Positions 1 to 11,626 of a stretch of DNA of 64,000 nt are shown here, piece after piece (the stretch's first letter is position 1; each line of letters begins with the position of its first letter). Origin of the DNA: Lytechinus variegatus (lineage: Eukaryota > Echinodermata > Echinoidea > Temnopleuroida > Toxopneustidae); the NCBI RefSeq assembly GCF_018143015.1, contig NC_054741.1, positions 51,661,048 to 51,725,047 on the forward strand. Direction: 5' to 3'. The position numbers and the translations under genes are program-made. Below the pieces are notes generated by a model. The model was not told the origin of the DNA. It searched no databases and saw only the letters and a program-made list of their open reading frames with translations.

Positions 1-230
1 GACATTTGTTTATATCATTCAATAGTTAGTAAGCTATTATCAAGGATCATACTCGGTAAGGACTACATCAGGAGAACCACGTGCCATACCTGATTGTGGA
101 TATTTTGGTATTTAGGTTGGTGGCTAGCTAGTTGGCAATCTTTTACGCGTGCGTCAAGACTAAGAACACAAGCAATGGTCTGGTGAGGGGATGCATCGCA
201 TTCGAAAACTATTTTATCGCCTGCTCATAA

Positions 231-857
231 GGCCTGGTCCTAATGGCCGGCGGATACCAAACGTTTTCATAATACAGCGAACTAGCAAAATTTTGCAGGT
301 GGCTCCATCCGTTTTCATCCGCTTCAGAAAAGGAAAAAAATAGCGAAAATTTGCGGAAACATAACGGAAAATAACGACGTGGCCCGTGGGTAAGTAGCGC
401 GGATGTTAAACGGATGTTCATCGGAAAACTAGCGGATAAAAACGGATAGAAGTGGATGACAGCTCCGGAGAGGTTACGTTACCACATAGAGATGTATCTC
501 TATGGGTTACCGATGGTTTTGAATACTTCATTTACGAGATATACGATTACATCCTTTCTATTTTGCTACTAACGGTATCTACGTTCCATGTATTTTATCT
601 TTCCTCCCTCTTTCCTCTGTTCAGCTGCAGTGGATGTGAGTTGCGAGGACGTCCAGCCAGGATGCCTAGAGAATACAGCAGACGTGTAACGGGTGATAAC
701 AGACACGGAACTTTTTCTTGCTCGTGATATGCTGCGGAGTTACATCGTACACGGCGGAAAGTTCATTTGTTCTCACGGCCTGGTCCCACTAGCGGACACA
801 AAACGTATTCATAACGGATACAGCGGACAAGCAGAATCTTTGGGTCGCTCCAGACAA
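231..857. repeat. Degenerate direct repeat, about 80 bp, 547 bp apart
   Basis: The segment at about 231-312 and the segment at about 778-857 both start GGCCTGGTCC. They then run through matching blocks: a variant of TAGCGGACACAAAACGT, TTCATAA, GATACAGCG or ATACAGCG, AGCA, and GCTCCA. The two copies are imperfect. Short GGAT- and GCGGA-rich blocks lie between them, so this is probably the inside of an old mobile element. Confidence 0.6.
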
Positions 858-869
858 TGGACAAAATGG

Positions 870-935
870 GCGAACAATGAAATCACAGTGGAAGGCGGTG
901 GAAGGCGCGCCGTCCACTGTGATTTCATTGTTCGC
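870..935. repeat. Perfect 23-bp inverted repeat (hairpin)
   Basis: Arm 870-892 (GCGAACAATGAAATCACAGT, then GGA) is the exact reverse complement of 913-935. The 20-nt loop is GC-rich. It lies just after the second copy of the 231/778 direct repeat. Confidence 0.85.
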
Positions 936-2734
936 GGCGGATGCTCGATGGACATAGAGCGTGATGAAACACGTACGCGAAGAGTACACAACGGATGCAT
1001 AGCGTTTTAAAACGGATGGCAAGATTTTTTTTTCTGTTTTACATCCTCTTTGCATCCTTGAGTGCAGTGGGACCGAAACTTTACTAAGATTCCGAATGGA
1101 AGTGAAAATGCTGCTGCTCACAACTTCTTGTAACTATATACGGCGTACTGTAGGATATAGGTGCTAGGTAGGCTACCTCCTGGATATAAAGAACGTTATA
1201 GTTCATTGTTAAAACTAACTAGGATTTTTTCCTTCCCCCACTTTCGATCCCTCCAAGTCTCTCCTCCTATTTCTATATATTTCAAAAGCTCGCACACTCT
1301 TTTAGTAAATTCAATTAAGTATTGCTTTTTTCTAATCAAATTATTTCTCAAAGTATTTGCTTCAATCAAAACGAATGCCCATGGGGATTTTCAGTGGTAA
1401 AATAGCAGAAAAAAATATCATTTATGATACGCTCCCCTAAATAATATATAAAATAGTTTTAAAAAAGGGGGCTGGCGAGTTACGTTTTCTTTTTTTTAAC
1501 GAAGGCGTGATAGAAAAATCATTATTACACAAATGCCAGAATTGATTTTTTAATTTCAATGAAAAAAATAATGAAAGAGAAGACTGAGTAATATTTCATT
1601 TCAGTGTTATGATATCGACAATTCAGTATAGAATAATAATGATAATAATACAAGTTCATATATATTTCATATAGTTGCCTTATCAAGGCGCACTGTTATC
1701 ATTCTACAGCTGCTGTTTTTAGCCATTGGTACATTTAAGAAACAATCTCTACCCGTTTTTATTTCTCATTAATTATATTGATATAGTAACAATCACATTA
1801 TACTGAAATTCAATGAATTAATTGCATGTGACTTTTAAAATCAGTATTCAATTTCAATCATTATATTCAGTTTTTTTCATATTTTTCCAGCTGATTGTGT
1901 CCAATTTTTCATTTTCGAATTTTTCAATTTTTCATTTTCGAATTTTTCAATTTTTATATACAAGTCATGATTATTTTCATTCAATAATACATAAAATTGA
2001 AAAAAATATATATACATTCATCGACAGTGATACTCTATAACAGAGCACCTGCATCAACTGTGAAGACTAGTGATTATGTATAAGCATGGTAAGTAAAGTT
2101 CAAATTGAACAGAGAGAAAAGAGCCTCAGAATTTATTAAAAAAACAAATATTTGTAACCATTGTAATTATGTCATAATATGCATTGATATAGCTAAAATC
2201 GTCATTAGAATTTATTGCAGTATGATGGCATTCTCTTTAATTTGTTATCCAATATCAGGGTCAGATGTACATTGTAGTAAATGGATTCAATCGTAGAAAA
2301 ATGTTCTACGATCATTGCTAAGCTTTGTGTTACGGGCCCCAGACTGACCCGAGACTGACTTTTTTTTAAAAACAGATCACCTGTGGGCATGAGCTTCTCA
2401 GCGTGAATTTTGTGCCGTCGTCTGTACGTGTCGTGGTTAATGACAGCTCTTTTTTCTTTTTGCAATCGCAACGGGGATAGACTCTAGACCATAGTATATG
2501 CATTGAAAAATGTCCGTCAAATACAATGAAGAACTGAGAGGTCTTTGTCGAAAATTGGTGAACCGGGACAGCAGGGTTCCGTAACACAAAAGGTTTGTGA
2601 TGGATTGCAAACATGAAAGAACCGCACTGATTGGTCCCTGGTCAGTATTTTAAACCAAATGCGCGTGTAACATTGATATTGATTGGTGAGTTCATTTAGC
2701 GATTGATCGCTAATCTTTGTGTTACGGAGCCCTG

Positions 2735-2906
2735 GGGGCCGTTTCATAAAGCTGTCCGTAAGTTAAGAGCGACTTTAAGAACGACTGGTGAACCTTTCAT
2801 ACGCGCTAAACCATCACCAATAATATACTATTTGCCACTATAGAAAGGATCAGCAGTCGTTCTTAAAGTCGCTCTTAACTTACGAACAGCTTTATGAAAC
2901 ACCCAC
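2735..2906. mobile_element. MITE family A, copy 1 (PIF/Harbinger-like)
   Basis: This is a 172-bp element with terminal inverted repeats of about 65 bp. The left end is GGGGCCGTTTCATAAAGCTG and the right end is its near complement, CAGCTTTATGAAAC then ACCCAC. The flanks are CTG on the left and CAG on the right. No coding capacity. Related copies lie at 27572-27726 and 62102-62482. Confidence 0.85.
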
Positions 2907-3648
2907 CAGATCCCAAGATTCAGAGCTGACGAAGAATTGGAAATATGTCGTTTACACAGACTCACGGACGAAACTGCTGTTTTGATTCACCGATTTTCGA
3001 CAAAGACTGCTTTGTGATAAAGGCTTTTTGACATCAGTTTCTATACGTTCCAGAAAGCGTCTGTGTAGTGTTGCGAAAACTCCCTGATATGATGTTTATC
3101 AAGACAAAGTAATAAAACTTACAAATTGCACATCAATAGACACAGTTCTCACACTCAAATATCTGACGGGTCTCGCCATAACAAACAGTGGGTGCCTCGG
3201 ATAAGGTATACTCACAATTTCATTTCCCTGAGTTAGCAGTAAAAATAAATTCATCTCTCTTGATCGAAATCCCATTAGCTTTTGAATAACAGCTTCGGGA
3301 GGTTTGAAGAGAATAAATCTGTAAACATCATTGTCATGAACATTTGCCCATTCTATGTGCAGTAAAAGTGTACAACCTGCCGATTTGCACCTTACATCAA
3401 AACAATGATGTTCAGTGATGCATGGTCTTGGAAATCCAATCCAGGATTACTTAAAACATTGATGATATGCCTAATTTCAAACGAAACTCATCGAAACTTT
3501 CAAACAAAAATATGAAAGTTGTGTTCGCCTATTGTTACTGATACAACGTTGTGATAATAACATGTCCAGATACATATTTTGTTTCTTTAGTGTTAAAAAT
3601 TATTTACACCGATGCTAAAATAGATCTCAGTATGGTCATCACCATCAT
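2907..3648. other. Non-coding region downstream of the SRCR gene
   Basis: This is the 3' side of the minus-strand SRCR gene. It probably contains that gene's 3' UTR. I found no clear polyadenylation signal at a convincing distance and no other feature. Confidence 0.4.
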
Positions 3649-6600
3649 TTAATAAGGTGGAGGCGCACTCGGAATTTCCCCTTGCCCACTGTTCAAATCC
3701 ATTGGAGGTGTGCACAGTGTTCCACTGGCTGTATGAGAGGGTAAAGAATGATTTACACCTCCTTTGGTCGGATACGGCTGTTCTGCAGATGAAGAACCAT
3801 TAGCTGGCCCTGTGGGTGCAGCCGGGGCAGAATAAGGTGGAGGTGGATACGTATCGGTGGCAGCGGTGGGATTGTAACCTGGTTGTAGAGGAGGTGGTGC
3901 AGGATATGCACCTGCTGTTGGAGGATCCTGTCCAGAGGGATACGGATTGGTCTGCAGAGGGTATGGGGTATTACCGGCAACAGGTGCAGGGGGAGACGAC
4001 GCAGGTGGGTCACCACTTGTAGCAGGTGTCCCATCAGCTTTGGTATGAATGTATACAGGTAGTTTCTGATCTGTGGATGATGCCACTTCTGGGTATTGAT
4101 TTTGACCTCCACTCGCAACCGTGAGGGACACTGCATTGTAATGCTGATGAGGTTTGGGCTTCTTCTTACATCTACAGCATGGTTTCTTGCACGTGATGCA
4201 AAAACCAGCGCATAACGCCATTGAAAATAGTACAAGTGCTATAAGACTGCCTGCTATCTCGCCCGGGGTCTCGCCATCACCCACCTCTACTGGATCGGGG
4301 TTGCACGAATCTGGGCAAAAAGTGAATAAGTAAAACACAAATGCATAATTATTTTGATTATCATTACAAAACATCACACCAAACATAAAAAAAAAAATGA
4401 ATAAGCAGAAGCCTTATATTACATCTATAAATGATAAACGATCATATGCACTTATGTTAGGTATATATGCATTAACATGTATTCAATCGAAAATAAAATG
4501 AAATATGATAAACTGTTGAGGTCGTTAGTTCAATTTGACCAACCATAATTTATATGGGACCATTTTTTCTCTATATTTACCTTTTTACAATCATTGCACA
4601 TTTTAGAAGACGGGTAAATTAAGTGAATTCAATATGCTTACATTTTTAACTTATTCCATGCAATAAAAGTACGCGAGAGTGAGTGTATGTGTGTATTTAA
4701 GAATATTCAAATATTTCTATTTTGCACCGCACACGATCAAAATAAATTTCTGTGTAAATGGAAAATGTACCCATTAAAAGGCATTTCATAATCCTTGACA
4801 TCGCAACTCTTTTATAGGGCGTATATTCATATTATGTAGATGAATTGCATAGCTAAATCCATCGGAAGGGGGGAGGGGTATACCAAAACCTAAAATAGGC
4901 TTTGATATCATTCCTTATTTCCTATAACAACGTTCACGTTAATTACCTGGTTCCTGGGAGCAGCAGATGCTGACAGAGCCTTCTGTCACGCTACATTCTT
5001 CTGGATATGCAATGTACAACTCATCGCAGGAAGGAATATCCTCCTCATCCCCAGTGCACTGGGCAATGTAAAGACTGCTACTGTAGGGACCAGACGGTGG
5101 GCCAAAGTAGTCATCGTTATAGATGTAAGGTTGGGATGTATTGAATCCTAGTTGACGACATGCCACCACCGCTTCTGGTCCCTGGAATCCAGCACGGCAG
5201 AGTGGTGTCCAACGAAGCCCAGAATACAGTTCAAGGCGCCCTCTACGGTGATCCGAACCATCGGCTAATCTGAGCACACCAGTTGGGATGAACTCTATCG
5301 AAGAGAACAATCAAGTTGTGAAAGGAGATGGAGGGAAATACAGAGGAGGAAGAGAGAGAGAGAGAGAGGGGGGAGTTGATGATCAGCAAATTGATTTTCT
5401 ACGCGCGTAAAATCTAAAGAATCGAGTTGATATCAAACGCACCTTTAAATGCAAAAAGTCGATCCAGTTACCAAATCGAATAGCCCGGGTCGAAAAGGCC
5501 TAAAAAATACATTGATCAAATTTCTCAAACTGAAAAAGAAAGATGTATTATAATGTTTTATAATAGGATACTCATTATAATGATTAGAATATAGAACTTC
5601 ATCCTTAATACATACATGTATTTATCATGACCCTGTGCCATGTACATTGATCAAATTATCACAAGGCATGGTGCCCAAAATAGTATTATGGTAACTTTGC
5701 CATCTGATTGTAACTAACATGGCAACAGAGGTTAACAGTCAATCATAATCAAGGATTACAGGGAAGTTATCATTGAATGGCAAAGTTACTATAATACTAT
5801 CAACGGACCCCGATCGAGCAACATCTTTTTGTTCCTCTACCAGATTTTAGCTGAAGGAAAATTGAAAATATCATGATGCAGTGTGCATAAAGTTGACAGC
5901 CCATCCTCTAGATCACGGCATCATTATGCACTAAAATATGTCAATAAATACATCAAAATAAGAGGAACATTAGAAAGATATATCAGCGGAAGAAGTGTAA
6001 GGAAATTAGCCCAACCTCCTTTGCAAAGGATGGCCAGGTCTTCATCGTGTGTGTGAAACGGAACAGGGTTCCAGCCGAACCTATCGCATTCAGTAAGTCT
6101 GTCTTCGTCTCCTTGACAGACCATCCACGTCACCAGAACCTTCTCCGAGTCAGATGGTGTGAGGTTTCTTTTATCTCGTACAAAGTCTGCCTCCGTGAAG
6201 GGTAGACCGAGCTGTCGACATGCCACTCGAGAAGAAAACCCTCTCAATGTTTTATTCGATATTGTCATCCATGTTGAGTTGTAGTAGATCTCTAGACGTC
6301 CGGAATATGTACCGTTAACTAGCCGCAAATCCCCTTCACCTGCAAATATATATTTGATATCAAATTAATTAGGAATTAATGAATTTTTTGCAAATATACC
6401 AGAAATGAATGGATAAGTGGCAGAATAAATTATGCATTCATTTATTCAATCCATTAATTCAGAATTCACAATATTGAATTCGGTTTAATATTGACTTTTC
6501 GTTTAATGGTACTGATAAAAACATAAAAAAAAGAATATGTAAGACTCACGCTAATGCTGATGGGTGCCCGAGGGGGGGGGAGTCAAATATATTGCCGTAC

Positions 6601-7526
6601 ACATGTGTGACCGGAAAAAACGCTTTTAAACATTGTTAAATGGGGTTTTTATTCAGTTTTGGACGCGGGCCGCGCGTGCACTCGTTAAGGCTTAAAAAAA
6701 CCCCCACCGATTTAAAAAAAAGTGGTTTTGAAAGACTCAGCTGGTCAGTGGTCAATCGCGGGGTGAAAAGTATTTAGGGTATGTATTTTCCCCCAAAGTT
6801 TTTTCACCGGGGTCATATTCTGGCGACAACTTGTTTAGGGGCCAAAATGTGTAAATAAAGCCCGCGAAAACTCTTTAGGGGGGTATTTTGCATAAATTTG
6901 ACTGCCCCCCCGGATGGGTGATTATTCACAACTCTAGAGATTAAAAATAGATGCTTAAAGATAGCATATGTTACAAGCCCAAAATTTGGATTCAAATTTA
7001 AGTCTACGATTTGAGCTCAAATACTTCAACAAAGAAATCTTAAGATTGGGGTGGCTTTTTATATAAGCTTCGTTTGTCTTTCTGCTGAATTTCCTGACAA
7101 TAGCATAGACCCATATTACTGCTTTACTCATTTTTAATTCTAATTGAATACTTAGCATGATTTGCAAAATAACATTGACCTGAATTGAAATGAGATTTAA
7201 ATCTACACATGCTAAATGGGAAATTGAGGTAGTTGTTAGAAGTTATTTTAAAATAGTCCCTGGCTATTTAAGTACCAGGAGATCGAAAAAAAAACCGACA
7301 GAAGATAAAGAGGATGAAGATCCACCCGAGCATGCAATTAAGGTCTAGTCTGATTAATGGCGCTCAAATCTGAATTTCTTTGAAACCTTTCGACCTTGTA
7401 GCCTTGCGTTGTGTTTCAGAAATCTCCATTTAATATGATCACACAAAGCTTACCTTGAGCCAAAATTCTTTCAATGAATACAGCGAGACAGACGATAAAA
7501 AGATGGAAATAATGCGTAGATTCCAT
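3649..7526 (-). CDS. Transmembrane SRCR-domain receptor, two SRCR domains with proline-rich tail
   Basis: Predicted type I membrane receptor of 468 residues in four coding exons: 7454-7526, 6016-6339, 4947-5294, 3649-4310. All introns are phase 1, as usual for SRCR cassettes, and every junction joins in frame. Residues 1-24 form a signal peptide. SRCR domain 1 is about 30-131 (C65, C99, C109, C130) and has four N-x-T sites (N33, N45, N53, N83). SRCR domain 2 is about 138-244, with six canonical cysteines at 165, 178, 212, 222, 233 and 243, plus C244. The helix at about 267-287 is followed by a cysteine cluster ending CKKPCCRCKKK, a possible palmitoylation site. The tail has YNAV (306) and YPEV (321) sorting-type motifs, a PPPY at 405-408, and a C-terminal PSAPPPY (462-468). 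Domain 1 lacks the C2 and C7 cysteines. SRCR receptors bind ligands in echinoderm innate immunity; the ligand here is unknown. The donor of exon 2 (gttggg) is weak, but the frame supports it. Confidence 0.93.
5680..5800. mobile_element. Short TIR element in SRCR intron
   Basis: A 121-bp element with about 23-bp imperfect inverted repeats. The left end is ATAGTATTATGGTAACTTTG then CCA. The right end is TGGCAAAGTTACTATAATAC then TAT. It lies in the intron between SRCR exons 2 and 3. It is non-coding, and no clear target duplication is visible. Confidence 0.6.
6568..6912. mobile_element. TIR element family H, copy 1 (G-run ends)
   Basis: The left end is a G run followed by AGTCAAATATATTGCCGTAC. 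The right end is AAATTTGACTGCCCCCCC, its approximate complement. Internal blocks such as TTCTGGCGACAACTTGTTTA recur in reverse orientation in the copy at 44632-45205. It lies in the first intron of the SRCR gene. Confidence 0.65.
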
Positions 7527-8407
7527 TTTCAACCTTCGATCAGTCGACTTGAGAGTGATGACTTCATCAATATTAAAGGGGTTAATCAGCTCTTGCTGTG
7601 ACAAATCAAGCATTGACCATGTTGACTGTAAGTGTAAAAAATAAAACAGTTCAATTGCACCACGACAACCTAAATTCAAATAGTCTTACTTGTCTGCTTA
7701 TAATTGTATGAATAGCTAAAAGGAGAATGTTTAAAGCTTCAATCAATACATACAATCCGGCCAGATAATCGAACTTTCATCCAATAACTAGATCGAGGCA
7801 GCATTAGAGGGTTAGATGAGTTTATTTCTAAATTCAGTAATAACAATCAAAATATGATTCCCCTTATGCATCTTGTCTAATCCGAGAGCCTCAGATATTT
7901 GTTTCCATTTTTATCATAGTGTTTACTGATACGATTGTTGAGCATGAACAGTGAATTAGAATTTCTTTCTCAATTTCAAGTCTCTTTTATCTTCTTTACT
8001 TCACGTCTGTCTTCATAAATCTTATATGATTAAGAATTCTATTTGTAGATTTTAATGCAGTACCACAAACTCACCCTTTATATCTTTAGGTCTGTCCAAA
8101 ACATTTTAAGTAGATTTCCCAGTTACAATGATTGACATAAAAATCTAACTTATTTGCTATAGATTTTGAAAATTACAAACTACCTTTCTGCTCGGTTGGT
8201 ACTGAGTTTATCAATTTACAATATGTTCATAGTATTGTGCCTATGCCCGTTGTAGACAACATTGAGGTTTATTTTCAATAAGAGCAGCATATCTATAATG
8301 CTTTGTATTAACACTAATTGTTAATATTGATAGATTGAATGCAAGATATCACTCTTTAGAAATTCACTTATATAATGCTTATCAACGTTAGTTGCAATAA
8401 TATCTGG

Positions 8408-8552
8408 GGTCCGTTGCGCAAAGAGTTGCGTTTAAACGCAAGTCAAAAAATCAATCGCAACTCCAAAATGCGCCCTGTTGATTGGTTGAAAATCAAGTTG
8501 TGCATGATTTTTTAGAGTTGCGATTGATTGCAACTCTTTGTGCAACGGGCCC
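8408..8552. mobile_element. MITE family C (PIF/Harbinger-like)
   Basis: A 145-bp element. The left end GGGTCCGTTGCGCAAAGAGT continues into TGCG. The right end, read inward on the complementary strand, starts GGGCCCGTTGCACAAAGAGT. It is flanked by CTG on both sides, consistent with a 3-bp CWG target duplication. It has no coding capacity. Confidence 0.85.
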
Positions 8553-9894
8553 CTGATCAGAGTGTTCTTTCATTTTTACTAATGCTATGTTGGCCTCACA
8601 TACTAGTGTTTGTGACTTGCTGGACACCAGTCTGACATAATAATGTACCAATTTTGTAATATCATTTTAGAGATTAAAAAATACATACCGTATCCCGTAC
8701 GAAATTCGAAGTAAATAGGGTCTATTAAATTACATGACCTAACTATATCAGTCATATCAATTTTGGTCACCAAATTAAACTGCCATAATTTGACTTATAT
8801 GACCAAATATGCTACTGCATGTGATATCGTGTCGTATGAATATATTGTGGGCCTACACCGATTTGCTCAGTAGGCTATAGTAATTTCATAAACTTGTAGT
8901 CTGAATGGCACGAACTCTCCAGTTATACGGTTCCAACACAATATGGCAAGCCTATATATACAGACATTGAATTCATGCATGTCATGTCTTGAGAGTTATG
9001 GTGAATATAATAATTTTCCAGTCCAACTGTTTGGACATATCCCCTCTCTATATATCTTTGTATCCCTATTCCTGGATCTCCGCATCTCTAATTTTCTCCC
9101 TTCTTTACCTTAAAATTGTCTGCCTCCATAACGTCTGCTGCATGTCAACGTTAGCATGGTAATTCCGGTAAAAATTAAAACCAGCTGTCATTATATAGCT
9201 AGAGTAGTGCTGCCAGATTAAAGTTGATTTATACTATACATATCTGCATATGTTATAAGTATGTCCACCCGGGAAAGTCGTATTCTGTACATTTATATCC
9301 AGATATACATGCATAATCTATTGTGTCTATGTTATACTGAAATATAAGATCAATTATGAGATATCTTACCTGCTAGAATCAGAACCCGTGACCGCTATTG
9401 ACTTGCAAGCACTAAAAACGCCACCAATCCTTAGAACTCTACATGTATACATATATATAGGTATATACATATAAGCATATAGGTATAACATCATCATCAC
9501 ACACCGTGATCGCATATCTGCTGCTCAACTATATACGCAATGGGTTCCCACGAAGGCCGCATACAGGCAGAACGAATGAATCATAGATGAACGGACGAAG
9601 CCTTGACCTTATTTATCACACGCAGCCCTCATTATAATAATTCTCTGCTTCCCGCCTCTTCTCCTGCGGATCTACTCTTCTTTTTTTTCTTCATCTTCTA
9701 TCCTACCCACCAGCCTCTATCGTCTGCCTATTATTATATGCGAATGGTTGCTCCTGGAATTATCATAAGCCGAATTAAATATTCATGTTTTCTTGTCTCT
9801 TTGTTAATAGAAAACACGGCCATGACGGCGGAATCAGAATTTGCAAGAATAGCTGAAGGATCGAGTTTGTGGATAAGCGTGAGGCCGGACAAGC

Positions 9895-10160
9895 AGCGGA
9901 AGAGGAAAAGGAAGAAAAGGAGGAGGAGTAAGAAGAAGAGGGGAAGAGAGGGAGGAGGTAAAGAGAATCGAGAGAGGGGAGGGGGGGGGTCGGGGAGATG
10001 AAAAGGGTAAAAGGCATAAAGACTTGAAACACGGAACCTAATCATTCGTCAGCCCCCCTCTCTCCCCATAATCTCTCTCTCTCTTTCTTACATCTTCCCC
10101 CTCTCTTAGACACATTCACATACACATACACACGCACACCCACGCCCCCACACACACCAT
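9895..10160. repeat. Purine tract followed by CT/CA-rich microsatellite
   Basis: About 9895-10000 is almost pure purine on the plus strand (GGAAGAGGAAAAGGAAGAAA-like). About 10050-10160 then turns to pyrimidine-rich CT and CA/CCA repeats. The open frames across it are compositional. Confidence 0.8.
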
Positions 10161-10844
10161 CCCTAACGCACAAATCCATACCTTTTTTATATAAAATCCA
10201 ATGAATCAGATTAAGTTGATTTTTTGTTCTCTGTATGGCGGGTTTACAAGACAGAACTGATAGTCTATGGTAATAATATACAGTATACACTAACTCGACA
10301 TCTTCCTTAGATTTTCAACATTTTTTCCCAACAATTTTTAACTTGACATCACTTGCTATGATGCAGTTATGTTGATGTATCCAATAAATATATGTCGGCC
10401 CCAAATGTTAGGATGTAATATATTCAAACACACATTAAAATAACCGCTATCAAAAGCAAATGTATTTATTCGTGTTGATCTTTTTTATTTTTGCGTATAG
10501 CGTTGGTAGTATAAGGACATGGTTAATGATATTAGACTATATCAATATTGGGTTGTTTCAGACTTTCAGCTTGCATGTGCAAGTAAACCATAATGTGCCA
10601 ACATAAGGTATACATAAGCAGGTTATTATTTAAAATTAATTTGATAAAAAGGGCCTTCTCGATTGATTTCAAGAAATCTACATGTAAGGCCGTAAATGCA
10701 GTTGTTGTGTTTTGACGGATATGGGTTTCAAATATAGGCCTACTCTATTTTTTTTCTATAAAAGGGTATTTTGGAATGATTATCATATGTTGATTTGAAA
10801 GAATCAAGATCATCTAACAGCTATGAAAGATGGAGGTAAGAAGA

Positions 10845-10960
10845 CTCGCCTCTTCAATTTTACCACAGCTCTTATCATTTAACCACTGCTCTTAGCATTT
10901 TACCACCGCTCTTATCATTTTACCAACACTCATCTAATTTTACCACTGCTGTTATTATCA
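10845..10960. repeat. Degenerate ~23-bp tandem repeat, left flank of LINE
   Basis: About five units of a motif close to CTCTTATCATTTTACCACYR (for example at 10870, 10892, 10914). The same motif reappears at about 14965-15120, on the far side of the RLE-type LINE. Confidence 0.65.
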
Positions 10961-11626
10961 TGATTTTTCTACCCCCTATCATGCACCTCTCTTTTCATTA
11001 CACCCCATTTCGTGTTATTCTTTCACCTACTTTACGTTACCATTTATCATTTTCCCATCTATCTTACTATATTGATGGTCTCCCACATTTCAAAATGTAC
11101 TATGTTGATATATGTATGTATATATATATATGATTTTTTTCTGCTATTTTTTGTAACATTTAAATAAAAATATCAGGTATAAATATATTTTAATTAGATT
11201 ATTAGATTGTATATATGTATATGTTATTAATTAGATCATTTACTTATGTTATGCTAAGAAAAAAAAATGATTTCACTTGTATATGATTTTATTGGAATGT
11301 GGAAATGTTGTTTCATCATGACTTTATTCAAGTTCAAAGACACTCATACAAAATATATACATGAAGAGACCAGGTCCATCGTTTCGATTCCAAACGGTTG
11401 GCAGGTCAGATGTTACATAGATTACAAAACAGGTAATACGTATACAAATGTAAAATTGTTGAGAGTAACGTAAATGTAGGAATTAGTTAAAGCTGTCGTA
11501 GATACCACGTTGAAAAAAAAAAAAACTTAATCGATTTCCTAAAATTGAAAGTAAAATATGTAAAGTACATTGCCTTACGCAAAAAAAAACATAGTCAAGT
11601 AAATCATCTTGGGCCCTTAGGGATGG

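Larger units (their letters stand above)
1..2734. other. Non-coding repeat-rich region
   Basis: No coding region with homology or convincing exon structure was recognised here. The open frames present are short and low-complexity. From about 1400 to 2340 the sequence is AT-rich unique-looking DNA. The first kilobase holds a degenerate direct repeat and a hairpin, listed separately. Confidence 0.6.
7527..11626. other. Intergenic region between SRCR gene and LINE
   Basis: This should hold the promoter of the minus-strand SRCR gene just above 7526; no TATA box or initiator could be assigned. The rest is AT-rich. It contains one MITE (8408-8552), a purine/pyrimidine simple-repeat block (9895-10160) and a degenerate tandem repeat (about 10845-10960). 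No gene was recognised. Confidence 0.5.

Noticed and set aside
9603..10045. Basic (Lys/Arg-rich) frame and its antisense Leu/Phe-rich frames
   Set aside because: They are produced by a purine tract.
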